Assembly (NCBI GenBank): GCA_013288575.1
Contig: JABDBO010000043.1
Location: forward strand, 1 to 8,911
Direction of reading: 5' to 3'
From: Alphaproteobacteria bacterium
Lineage (GTDB): Bacteria > Pseudomonadota > Alphaproteobacteria > Rickettsiales > 21-14-0-20-44-7
DNA: 8,911 nucleotides
Below, one piece after another: positions 1 to 6,071 of the stretch (position 1 is its first letter; the number at the start of each line of letters is the position of its first letter). The notes under the pieces were generated by a model. That model worked only from the letters and a program-made list of their open reading frames with translations. It had not been told where the DNA came from and ran no database searches. A program made the position numbers and the translations under genes.

Positions 1-170
1 ACATCCGGCTTAATTTCTGCCAATCGGGCCGGCAAATCACGCGAAACGTCAATTTCTATAGCCTCATAACCTTTTGACTTTAAACCCTTTGCTACGGCTG
101 CCCCAGTGCGCAGAGAAACTTCCCGCTCACTTGACATACCCCCCATTAAAACTGCGATTTTTTTGCTCAT
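1..170 (-). CDS. ddl: D-alanine--D-alanine ligase, N-terminal part (runs off the left edge)
   Basis: This is the 5' end of a D-Ala-D-Ala ligase gene, the cytoplasmic ATP-grasp enzyme that makes the dipeptide for peptidoglycan precursors. The ATG is at 170-168 on the minus strand and 56 codons are visible. The protein begins MSKKIAVLMGGMSSEREVSL, the family's N-terminal Rossmann-like signature, and Glu15 in SSERE matches the substrate-binding Glu15 of E. coli DdlB. The usual length is about 300 residues, so most of the gene lies outside the window. There is no Shine-Dalgarno sequence, but a TATAAA box ends six bases before the ATG, which suggests a leaderless transcript. The gene points away from ftsQ/ftsA, which is unusual, and a C-terminal ddl half lies in the opposite direction at 694-1221. 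Whether this copy is intact cannot be seen. The family call is firm. Confidence 0.93.
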   Translation of the reverse strand, partial: MSKKIAVLMGGMSSEREVSLRTGAAVAKGLKSKGYEAIEIDVSRDLPARLAEIKPD

Positions 171-176
171 TTTGGC

Positions 177-205
177 TTTATAGACGTAATTATTATTATT
201 GTAAC
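177..205 (-). promoter_or_regulatory. Putative promoter for the leftward ddl gene
   Basis: On the minus strand, GTTACA (205-200) is followed by a 17-base spacer and TATAAA (182-177). The -10 box ends six bases before the ddl ATG, so transcription should start at or next to the start codon. The -10 is strong and the -35 matches four of six consensus bases. A dedicated promoter here implies this ddl is read independently and not as an internal gene of the dcw operon. It was predicted by eye only. Confidence 0.5.
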
Positions 206-245
206 GAAAATTTCAAAAATTAAAATTTGCCCCGCAAACAATAGT

Positions 246-274
246 TTGTTAGATATAGCGTAGATTAATAAAAT
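246..274 (+). promoter_or_regulatory. Putative promoter for the small gene at 282
   Basis: TTGTTA (246-251), a 17-base spacer and TAAAAT (269-274) form a good sigma70-type promoter whose -10 ends seven bases before the ATG at 282. A short inverted repeat, CAAAC-AATA-GTTTG (235-248), overlaps the -35 and could be an operator. This promoter diverges from the ddl promoter. It is also the only clear rightward promoter seen before the ddl remnant, ftsQ and ftsA, so it may drive them too (inference). Confidence 0.45.
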
Positions 275-281
275 GTAATTT

Positions 282-684
282 ATGGGTTTTAATCCTTTCA
301 ATTTTGTAGCGCACCACAATCCTTTTAACGGGTTTGGCCTTTTCCATGGCGGTCCTCGTCCAAGTTTTGGCGCTAGGGGTCATATTTACGTCGGTGTTAA
401 TATAGGCAACCCATATTACAGTTCATATTGCGTTCCAAGTTACGGCCCGACTCATAATTTTTACCAAAACCCTTATTATGGTTTGGATGAAACACGCGGG
501 TTTTTTTGAGGCGTCGACTGTTCGCAAAGGCTGGAATAATTCAGTAAATAATTATAGTGGTGATGCTATTGAAAAAGCAAATAATGATCCACTGGGAAGA
601 GCGATCGTAGAAGCAAATTCTATGGTGAGTAATAATATCCGTCGCGGAAATTTCGTAGGTGAATCGGCGAGAACTTTTCTTTGA
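282..684 (+). pseudogene. Small Gly/Asn/aromatic-rich protein, apparently shifted by one base at a T7 run
   Basis: I do not recognise this gene. The frame from the ATG at 282 gives 75 residues rich in Gly, Asn, Pro, His, Phe and Tyr, with NPF at residues 4-6 and 13-15 and NPY at 43-45 and 63-65. It then stops at TGA 507-509, straight after a run of seven T (501-507). Dropping one T joins it to the next frame, which continues for about 58 residues (EASTVRKGWNNSV onwards, ending at 684) with a more ordinary, Asn-rich and mildly charged composition. The joined protein would be about 133 residues. The second frame has no convincing start of its own. No signal peptide or membrane span is evident. 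It lies between the two ddl parts behind its own promoter. Possible explanations are a sequencing indel, a decayed gene, or slippage at the homopolymer. Confidence 0.5.
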
Positions 685-693
685 TCGGCATCA

Positions 694-1221
694 TTGGTGT
701 TGATTACTACAGCAGGGGTTTCTGAAGGTTCGAGCGTTGGGGTTTATATTATAAAAACTGCTGAAGATCTGGCCAAAGCCAAGAAAGAATGGAAATACGG
801 CCGAGCGATTGTGGAAAAATACATTGAAGGCCACGAATTAAGCGTGGCAGTGCTGGCCAACCCGGAGCCAAAAGCGCTGGGAGTTATCGAACTGCGGCCC
901 AAACAGGGGTTTTATACTTATGAAAATAAATATACCGACGGCAAAACCGAGCATTTAATGCCTGCCCCACTAAGCGCTGAGCAAACCAAAACTGTAATGA
1001 AAATGGCGGAAACCGCGCATCGAGTTTTAAAATGCAACGGACTTTCGCGTTCTGATTTCCGGTTTGATGGTAAAGATTTTTACATTTTGGAACTTAATAC
1101 CCACCCCGGTATGACGGAACTGTCACTAGTCCCCGAGATTGCAAATTATGCGGGAATAAAATTCCCAGATCTTATGGAAATTCTTGTAAAGAACGCCAGG
1201 TGCCACAATAATAAGGCCTAA
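694..1221 (+). pseudogene. ddl: C-terminal half of a D-alanine--D-alanine ligase, lacking its N-terminal half
   Basis: This is the ATP-grasp C-terminal half of a Ddl. Homology starts near 721 (SEGSSVGVYI, holding the conserved active-site Ser) and runs to the natural end. Visible motifs are the FYTYENKY segment (Tyr216 region of E. coli DdlB), LSRSDFRFDG with Arg and Asp matching Arg255 and Asp257, and LELNTHPGMT with Glu and Asn matching Glu270 and Asn272. Roughly the first 145 residues of the family are absent. The frame upstream is closed by TGA at 682-684, and the only candidate start, TTG at 694, has no ribosome-binding site. It stands in the usual dcw position, 23 bases before ftsQ. All visible catalytic residues are kept, so the break is recent, the fragment still works in some way, or the junction is an assembly error. 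On its own it should not be an active ligase. Confidence 0.85.
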
Positions 1222-1244
1222 AACTAAATTTCGAACTTCAAAAC

Positions 1245-2099
1245 ATGGCGTCGCGCAGAAAACGAATTTCATATCAGGATAATTGCGAAAAAATCGCTCT
1301 TCGCCGCCGCTTGAAAATTTATGGCCGCCGGTTCTATCGTATTGGTTTTATTTGCGTAATTTTTCTGCTTGCTAGCCTTGGGTTCTGGTTTTTCAAATCA
1401 GATACACCAAAGACTTATGCCGGTTTTGTCAGCGACCGCTTTTTGAATATTACTGCTAAGACTGGCCTAAAACTTGAACGCGTGAGCTTTGAGGGTAATA
1501 AATATACCGGGCAGGAAGAATTGGCGGAAAATTTAGATTTGGAATATGGCAAACCAATTTTGAGTTTTGACCTGCAGAAACTGCGCGATGAAGTGAAAAA
1601 ACAGGCCTGGGTAAAAGATGCGCAGGTGCAGCGAGTGCTACCTTCGAATTTGAAAATTGTGATTACTGAACGCAAACCAATTGCGATTTGGCAATCCGGC
1701 AAAAAATATTTTCTGATTGATTCCGAAGGTGTGAGATTAACTGAAGTTGATTCACCGGATGTTCTCCCCTTCCCGCTGGTTGTGGGTGATGGCGCAAATA
1801 AAGAAGCTTCGCATGTGTTTGCAGTTTTAGGGCATGAGAAAAAATTATTCGAACAGGTTCAGGCTGCGGTGATGATGGGTGGGCGGCGCTGGAATATATT
1901 GTTCAATAACGGCATTGAAGTCATGCTACCGGCAGATAACATGGAAGAAGCCTGGGAAAAACTAGCCAAACTGGATGCGCAGGAACAAATTTTAGAGCGC
2001 CAAATAAAATCTATTGATCTGCGTCTGCCGGATAGAATTTACATCAAAACGCTGCAGGGCGACGTTATCAAAAATTCGATAAGGAGCCGCAGTGCCTAG
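1245..2099 (+). CDS. ftsQ: Cell division protein FtsQ
   Basis: FtsQ is a bitopic inner-membrane protein that links early and late divisome proteins through FtsB/FtsL. The 284-residue product has the family layout: a basic cytoplasmic N-terminus (residues 1-31), one membrane span (about 32-50), a periplasmic POTRA domain (about 77-146, LKLERVSFEGN through VITERKPIAIW), and a FtsQ beta domain with WNILFNNGIEVMLP (216-229) and IDLRLPDRIYIK (257-268). The length is normal for alphaproteobacteria. The ATG at 1245 lies 23 bases after the ddl remnant stop and has no clear Shine-Dalgarno sequence, so coupling to upstream translation is possible. The stop TAG (2097-2099) overlaps a GTG with a good ribosome-binding site at 2092, probably the ancestral ftsA start. 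Confidence 0.93.
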   Translation: MASRRKRISYQDNCEKIALRRRLKIYGRRFYRIGFICVIFLLASLGFWFFKSDTPKTYAGFVSDRFLNITAKTGLKLERVSFEGNKYTGQEELAENLDLEYGKPILSFDLQKLRDEVKKQAWVKDAQVQRVLPSNLKIVITERKPIAIWQSGKKYFLIDSEGVRLTEVDSPDVLPFPLVVGDGANKEASHVFAVLGHEKKLFEQVQAAVMMGGRRWNILFNNGIEVMLPADNMEEAWEKLAKLDAQEQILERQIKSIDLRLPDRIYIKTLQGDVIKNSIRSRSA

Positions 2100-2211
2100 A
2101 AATTTTTCTTATTGTTCCCCGTGCGTCCGCTTACGCTCCCTCCGATGGAACAGCGCCGGATGCGGCGCGCTGACGGCTCCGATCTTTGAAACCAGGAGTG
2201 CAAATGCCTAG
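2092..2211 (+). other. Short 39-codon frame from a GTG with a strong ribosome-binding site, overlapping ftsQ and ftsA
   Basis: AAGGAG (2081-2086) sits five bases before GTG at 2092. Reading from there gives 39 codons ending in TAG at 2209-2211, so the frame overlaps both the ftsQ stop and the ftsA ATG (2204). Its first three codons (GTG CCT AGA) are the same as the first three of ftsA apart from the initiating base. The simplest reading is that this GTG was the original ftsA start, overlapping ftsQ, and that an insertion cut it off. If still translated, it would make a 39-residue Cys- and Arg-containing peptide whose termination could couple to ftsA initiation. I do not claim a functional product. 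Confidence 0.3.
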
Positions 2212-2212
2212 A
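2093..2212 (+). repeat. GC-rich structured insert between duplicated ftsA start regions
   Basis: An 8-base direct repeat, TGCCTAGA, occurs at 2093-2100 and 2205-2212. Each copy is preceded by AGGAG at the same distance (AGGAG, six variable bases, TGCCTAGA). The 104 bases between the repeats are GC-rich compared with the flanks and contain inverted repeats: CAGCGC 2151-2156 with GCGCTG 2167-2172, TGTTCC 2113-2118 with GGAACA 2147-2152, and CGGCTCC 2174-2180 with GGAGCCG 2083-2089 just outside. This fits a small non-autonomous element with a target duplication, a palindromic intergenic element of the kind known in some alphaproteobacteria, or a diverged local duplication. The last pairing could fold over the AAGGAG of the upstream start. 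No second copy was seen in the window. Confidence 0.45.
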
Positions 2213-3478
2213 TCTCGTTCTGGTATTATTGGCGTTTTGGATATTGGTACGACCAAGATCGTGTGTTTTATCGCGCAGATTACGCCGGATAATAATTTGC
2301 GGATTATCGGCATTGGGCATCAGTTGGCGCAAGGAATTAAAGCTGGCGCAATTACGGATATCCGCCTGGCGGAGAATTCAATTATCGCAGCAGTTTCAGC
2401 AGCTGAAAAAATGGCGGGTGAAACTATTGATAAAGTTGTAGTTGCAGTTTCGGGCGCTAATCCGCAATCAGTCAGGATGGAAGCGCAAGTGCCAATCCCG
2501 GGCCAGGTTTCACCGCGGGATATGAAACGTGCGGTAATTCATGCGCGAGAAAATTATGTTTCGGAAGAAAAGCGCCGCATTATACACTCAGTGCCGATTT
2601 CATTTATGGTTGATGATATCCGCGGCATTGACGACCCAATCGGTATGACTGGCGACCAGCTCACTGCCGATGTGCATTTGATAACTGCGTCTGACACCAC
2701 AATTAAAAATATCGCCAATTGCGCTAATCGCTGCCAGTTGGATATTCAAGATTATGTAATTGCTTCGCATGCAGCTGGCTTATCAGCATTAACGGAAGAT
2801 GAGCGTGAGCTAGGCGTAACATTGATTGAAATGGGCGGCGGTGTTACGGGAATTTCTGTTTTCTATCACGGCAAAAATATTTTTACCGACACTGTTCCTT
2901 ATGGCGGCACAAATGTAACTTCTGATATTGCACGGGGTTTAAACACTTCGCTGGCTTGCGCAGAAAGAATCAAAACGCTTTATGGCAGCGCAATTCCAAG
3001 TGCGAGCGATGATGATACATTAATTGAAATTGCACAGATGAATGAAGACACTGGCGAATATACTGAAGAAATGGCGGTGCCGAAAACCAAACTGGTGCAA
3101 ATTATCCAGCCGCGGATGGAAGAGATTTTTGAAATGGTGAAAGCGAAACTTGTTTCAAAACAGATTCTGCAAATTGCCAGCCAGCAGATTGTTTTATCGG
3201 GCGGCGCTTCGCAATTAGTTGGCGTGCGCGAACTTGCGATGAAAAAATTCGGCCGCACAGTGCGCATCGGCCGGCCAGAAGTTATTGAAGGCATGGCAGA
3301 TTCCACCTCATCTTCTGCTTTTTCAGCAAGTGTGGGGTTAATCAATTATATTTCAATGAATTACCATATTTATGATAAGGTTGAGCCATCAGTCACCCGC
3401 TATTTACAAAGCACCAGCTCTACCTCTTCTTCCGGCTTAGTCGGTGGCATTATCAAGTGGTTGAAAGAGAATTTCTAA
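2204..3478 (+). CDS. ftsA: Cell division protein FtsA
   Basis: FtsA is the actin-like ATPase that anchors FtsZ filaments to the membrane and recruits later divisome proteins. The 424-residue product has phosphate-1 motif GVLDIGTTK (residues 10-18), a 1C (SHS2) region at about 84-170, phosphate-2 motif EMGGGVTG (209-216, Glu where Asp is usual), adenosine motif LSGGAS (331-336), a Ser/Thr-rich linker (about 402-410) and a C-terminal amphipathic membrane-targeting helix, GGIIKWLKENF. The ATG at 2204 is chosen because AGGAG (2194-2198) lies five bases before it; an in-frame TTG at 2186 lacks such a site. The gap to ftsQ holds a GC-rich insert and a second start-like copy. ftsZ, the usual next gene, is not found downstream in the window. 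Confidence 0.95.
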   Translation: MPRSRSGIIGVLDIGTTKIVCFIAQITPDNNLRIIGIGHQLAQGIKAGAITDIRLAENSIIAAVSAAEKMAGETIDKVVVAVSGANPQSVRMEAQVPIPGQVSPRDMKRAVIHARENYVSEEKRRIIHSVPISFMVDDIRGIDDPIGMTGDQLTADVHLITASDTTIKNIANCANRCQLDIQDYVIASHAAGLSALTEDERELGVTLIEMGGGVTGISVFYHGKNIFTDTVPYGGTNVTSDIARGLNTSLACAERIKTLYGSAIPSASDDDTLIEIAQMNEDTGEYTEEMAVPKTKLVQIIQPRMEEIFEMVKAKLVSKQILQIASQQIVLSGGASQLVGVRELAMKKFGRTVRIGRPEVIEGMADSTSSSAFSASVGLINYISMNYHIYDKVEPSVTRYLQSTSSTSSSGLVGGIIKWLKENF

Positions 3479-3503
3479 GCGCGAACCGGCTGTGACCAAC
3501 GAG

Positions 3504-3518
3504 TTAACTGTAAGTTAA
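3504..3518 (+). promoter_or_regulatory. CtrA-type binding site (TTAA-N7-TTAA)
   Basis: TTAA (3504-3507), seven bases, TTAA (3515-3518) is an exact match to the full CtrA consensus of alphaproteobacteria. It also forms a direct repeat of AGTTAAC (3502-3508 and 3513-3519). It lies 26 bases after the ftsA stop and 86 before the next gene. A weak promoter could overlap it: TTAACA (3515-3520), 17 bases, CCTAAT (3538-3543). In Caulobacter the ftsA-ftsZ gap carries CtrA control of ftsZ, so this may be a retained ftsZ-type control region now facing another gene (inference). Confidence 0.5.
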
Positions 3519-3604
3519 CATTTATTAGCTATTATAACCTAATGAACTTTTAATGCTGAAAAGCGTTAGAATTACTAGTCTTTCAAAGAAACAAACGGGG
3601 AAAC

Positions 3605-3787
3605 ATGGATAATCTAATTCTTGCCAACCATACCAATGTATTCAACCTTTTTGGATGGGGTTTTTTAGCCGGCGCAGTGTTTGTTTATCTGATTGCTTTT
3701 ACTTACGACTATATTGCCGCTTTAAAAAAGAAAGCCAAACAAGCCGAAGAAACAGAAGCTGCGACTGAGAAAAAAATCAGCGCTTAA
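3605..3787 (+). CDS. Small single-span membrane protein of unknown function
   Basis: The product has 60 residues: a short polar N-terminus, one hydrophobic segment (about residues 13-36, FNLFGWGFLAGAVFVYLIAF and onward), then a Lys/Glu/Ala-rich cytoplasmic-looking tail (KKKAKQAEETEAATEKK). A GGGGA lies three bases before the ATG, a weak or tight Shine-Dalgarno. The size and shape resemble small proteins such as CcmD, but no cytochrome c maturation genes are nearby and I see no diagnostic motif, so I give no function. It stands in the place normally held by ftsZ, downstream of a CtrA-type box. Its stop overlaps the stop of the convergent gene by four bases: the TTAA at 3784-3787 contains both TAA stops, one on each strand. 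Confidence 0.65.
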   Translation: MDNLILANHTNVFNLFGWGFLAGAVFVYLIAFTYDYIAALKKKAKQAEETEAATEKKISA

Positions 3788-6012
3788 ACTAAAGCAGAAA
3801 CTTTTTTCATATTTTTTGCTGCAGCAGCTATGCGCTCTAACTCACTTGGAGTAAGCGGCCCATTCTCTCCCTTCATCGTCATTGCTCTTTGTGCCAGACC
3901 TTTAACATTATCCGGAATTTCTGCATCGCTAGAAACCTTTCCATTTTCCGGCGCAACTGTTTGCTGCTGAACTTCAGCCTGAACAGGTTCCCACTGCACA
4001 TCACTAACTGCTTGCTGAATTGCATCATTCAATTGTTGGATATTCATTTTCTGCCCCGATGACAAATGAGTGCTGAAAACCCGTTTCTCTCCTGTTATAG
4101 AATCCTGAATTTGGATAGATTGCGCGCCAATATTTGGGGAATTGCTATCAAATTGATCACGGATACGGAAGATTTTTTTATTTACGGTTACGCCATCATC
4201 ATTTTGGACCAATGTAGAAATATATAAATCATTTTTATCCTGATAAGATGTTATGACATTTGCCGCATCTAGGCCTGTGTCGATAGCTACAGTCCCAACA
4301 TTACCTCTTGGTATATCGTAAATAGTGGAGCGATTATCAGTTCCATAATATCCCGTTTCCCAGGTTTTAATAATGCCGTCTTTATGGATAGGTAATTCAC
4401 GGACGTCATAATCACCCTTTCCATTCGCTAGCTTTACTTCAGCTTTGGCTTGCAATTGAGTTGGAGCAGCTTGCTGCACATAATTGACTGCTTGTTGAAG
4501 TGATTCGTTTAATTGATCAATATCCATTTTTCCACCCGATGGCGAAATAGTGCTGAAACCGAGATCTTTTCCAGTTCTCGAATCTTTAATCTGGATATTT
4601 TGCAGCCCTTTCTTCGAGTTTTTATCAGCGAAATAACCCTCGACACGGAAATCTTTTTCACTAACACCAAGACTATCGCTTCTGGCAACTACCGTATTAA
4701 CATATAAATCGTTGCCTTGTTGGTAAGCGTTCACAGTATTTGCCGCATCTAACCCCAAATCTATAACTAGGTTTTTGACACTGTCTTTTGGTATATCATA
4801 ACGAGTATAATAGAAGTTGGTTCCGTAAGATCCATGTTTCCAGGTTTCAATAGTGCCATTAGGCTGTGGCGCTAATTTATAGATGCCGGCATAATCATCA
4901 AGTTTCTTAGAAACTGTATCTTGGCCGTTGGATACAACTTGAGCGCTGTAATATTGGTAATATTGAGTTACCGTAGATTGGCCGTCTTTTGAGAAATAAT
5001 TAACATCTACCGGCAGTGATTGGGTTGGTTGCCCGTTTACGCCATCAACCCAGGTGATTGCTGGAATTTTAGTGAGTTGCGGGCTAACATAAGTAAGTAG
5101 GCCAGTATTATGGTCAAAAATGAAATTGCCATTGGCGATTTGCCCATCAAGACTTCCACCTTTGATAGCGGTTGGCGGATAAGAGTATATTTCCGCCGAC
5201 CATACATCTTTGCTAAGGTCATCACTTGGCACCTTTAAGAAGCCTATCTGTAAATTACGCTGTTTTCCTGATTCATCAAAAACAGTAAACTCACGAGAGT
5301 AATTAGGAATAATGCCATTGCTAGAAAAATTTCCATTGCTAGCTAAGTTATTATACGCGGTATATTTAACTTCACCTGTCGTAGAATTAATTTCCTGGTT
5401 TGCAAATGGCTGATATTCCCCAGCGTAACCATTATATGGTTCTTGATATGCGCCAAGATTACAACTCATAGCAATCTGATTAGTAGCTCGATTACTTTTC
5501 CTCGTAAGTTCAGGTGACGGCAGATCACGCATGGCGTAAGCGCCATTTTGAGTATAATTTAAATTATAAGAAATAGTCTCATAAGGAGAGCCATAATCAA
5601 AATTGATGAAAGGTGTGGAAGCGCCATTTGACCAGTCGATTTCGCCTATTTGTTTTAACCCGTCATCAACGTGTACAGAGCCATCATTATTAAAAGTTAT
5701 CCGGCCCGCCGCAATTTGGTTTTTTCTATTGGCAACCTCACTGGCATTTTGTGCATAAAGCTCAACATTCCACTGATCGGCACCAGTTACCGGATCGATG
5801 CCGGTTTTGAGGAAGTTTAATATTAAATTATGCGGTAATCCATCTGAGTCCAAAATTTGGATTGGCCACTGATGACTGCCGGCAACCAGCCCACCTGCCA
5901 TATTATACTGTGAGTCGTAGGCCTTGTAAGTTCCAACATAATTATTATCGGTTTCATCTAGAAATAAGTCTAGAAAAGTAACTTGGGTTGTGGGTTGTGC
6001 TGGCGTACTCAT
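3784..6012 (-). CDS. Orphan flagellar-hook-like protein: two FlgE D2/FlaE-type domains and two copies of a further domain
   Basis: This is a 742-residue protein without a signal peptide or membrane span. Residues about 30-142 and 217-340 both resemble the FlgE middle domain (FlaE type): a NMAGG- or NGNFSSNG-like entry, then ILDSDGLPHNLILNFLKTG or VFDESGKQRNLQIGFLK, WNVELYA or WSAEIYS, ITFNNDG or FIFDHNTG, and IDWSNGAS or ITWVDGVNG. The rest holds a tandem pair of another module, residues about 374-516 and 535-675. A charged helical tail closes the protein (about 697-742). Missing are the N- and C-terminal helices (D0/D1) that hook proteins use for export and polymerisation, so it should not build a normal hook. 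GGGAG lies four bases before the ATG. It follows maf on the same strand by 59 bases. A secreted, surface or structural role is only inferred. Confidence 0.75.
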   Translation of the reverse strand: MSTPAQPTTQVTFLDLFLDETDNNYVGTYKAYDSQYNMAGGLVAGSHQWPIQILDSDGLPHNLILNFLKTGIDPVTGADQWNVELYAQNASEVANRKNQIAAGRITFNNDGSVHVDDGLKQIGEIDWSNGASTPFINFDYGSPYETISYNLNYTQNGAYAMRDLPSPELTRKSNRATNQIAMSCNLGAYQEPYNGYAGEYQPFANQEINSTTGEVKYTAYNNLASNGNFSSNGIIPNYSREFTVFDESGKQRNLQIGFLKVPSDDLSKDVWSAEIYSYPPTAIKGGSLDGQIANGNFIFDHNTGLLTYVSPQLTKIPAITWVDGVNGQPTQSLPVDVNYFSKDGQSTVTQYYQYYSAQVVSNGQDTVSKKLDDYAGIYKLAPQPNGTIETWKHGSYGTNFYYTRYDIPKDSVKNLVIDLGLDAANTVNAYQQGNDLYVNTVVARSDSLGVSEKDFRVEGYFADKNSKKGLQNIQIKDSRTGKDLGFSTISPSGGKMDIDQLNESLQQAVNYVQQAAPTQLQAKAEVKLANGKGDYDVRELPIHKDGIIKTWETGYYGTDNRSTIYDIPRGNVGTVAIDTGLDAANVITSYQDKNDLYISTLVQNDDGVTVNKKIFRIRDQFDSNSPNIGAQSIQIQDSITGEKRVFSTHLSSGQKMNIQQLNDAIQQAVSDVQWEPVQAEVQQQTVAPENGKVSSDAEIPDNVKGLAQRAMTMKGENGPLTPSELERIAAAAKNMKKVSALV
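3988..4410 (-). repeat. Second copy of the C-terminal module (residues about 535-675 of the hook-like protein)
   Basis: This segment encodes the second of two related modules. Shared landmarks are GIIKTWETGYYGT, STIYDIPRGNVGTVAIDTGLD, AANVITSYQDKNDLYISTLV, QSIQIQDSITGE, VFSTHLSSGQKMNIQQLNDA and IQQAV. The copies differ at many positions, so the duplication is old. The module may be a small mixed alpha/beta domain ending in an amphipathic helix. I do not recognise its family. Confidence 0.7.
4465..4893 (-). repeat. First copy of the C-terminal module (residues about 374-516 of the hook-like protein)
   Basis: This is the first module copy, with matching landmarks GTIETWKHGSYGT, TRYDIPKDSVKNLVIDLGLD, AANTVNAYQQGNDLYVNTVV, QNIQIKDSRTGK, FSTISPSGGKMDIDQLNES and LQQAV. 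The order and spacing of the landmarks match those of the second copy, and a linker of about 18 residues rich in Gln, Ala and Lys separates the two. Confidence 0.7.
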
Positions 6013-6071
6013 ATGGCTCCCGATAATTGGTTTAATTTAAATAACCATAATGAATTAATCCTTACAAGAAT

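Noticed and set aside
2186..2203. TTG start giving FtsA six extra residues
   Set aside because: AGGAG is placed correctly for the ATG at 2204, and the extra codons would include the ribosome-binding site itself.
2096..2332. Minus-strand open frames across the ftsQ-ftsA junction
   Set aside because: They overlap the well-supported ftsA start on the other strand, have no ribosome-binding site and carry Arg-rich, non-family sequence.
2980..3345. Minus-strand open frame of 121 codons inside ftsA
   Set aside because: It lies entirely within conserved FtsA coding sequence, including the LSGGAS motif; it is an antisense shadow.
3479..3604. Rho-independent terminator after ftsA
   Set aside because: No GC-rich hairpin followed by a T run could be found in this gap.
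3605..3787. CcmD (haem exporter subunit) as identity of the 60-residue protein
   Set aside because: Only size and a single membrane span agree; there is no ccm neighbour and no specific motif.
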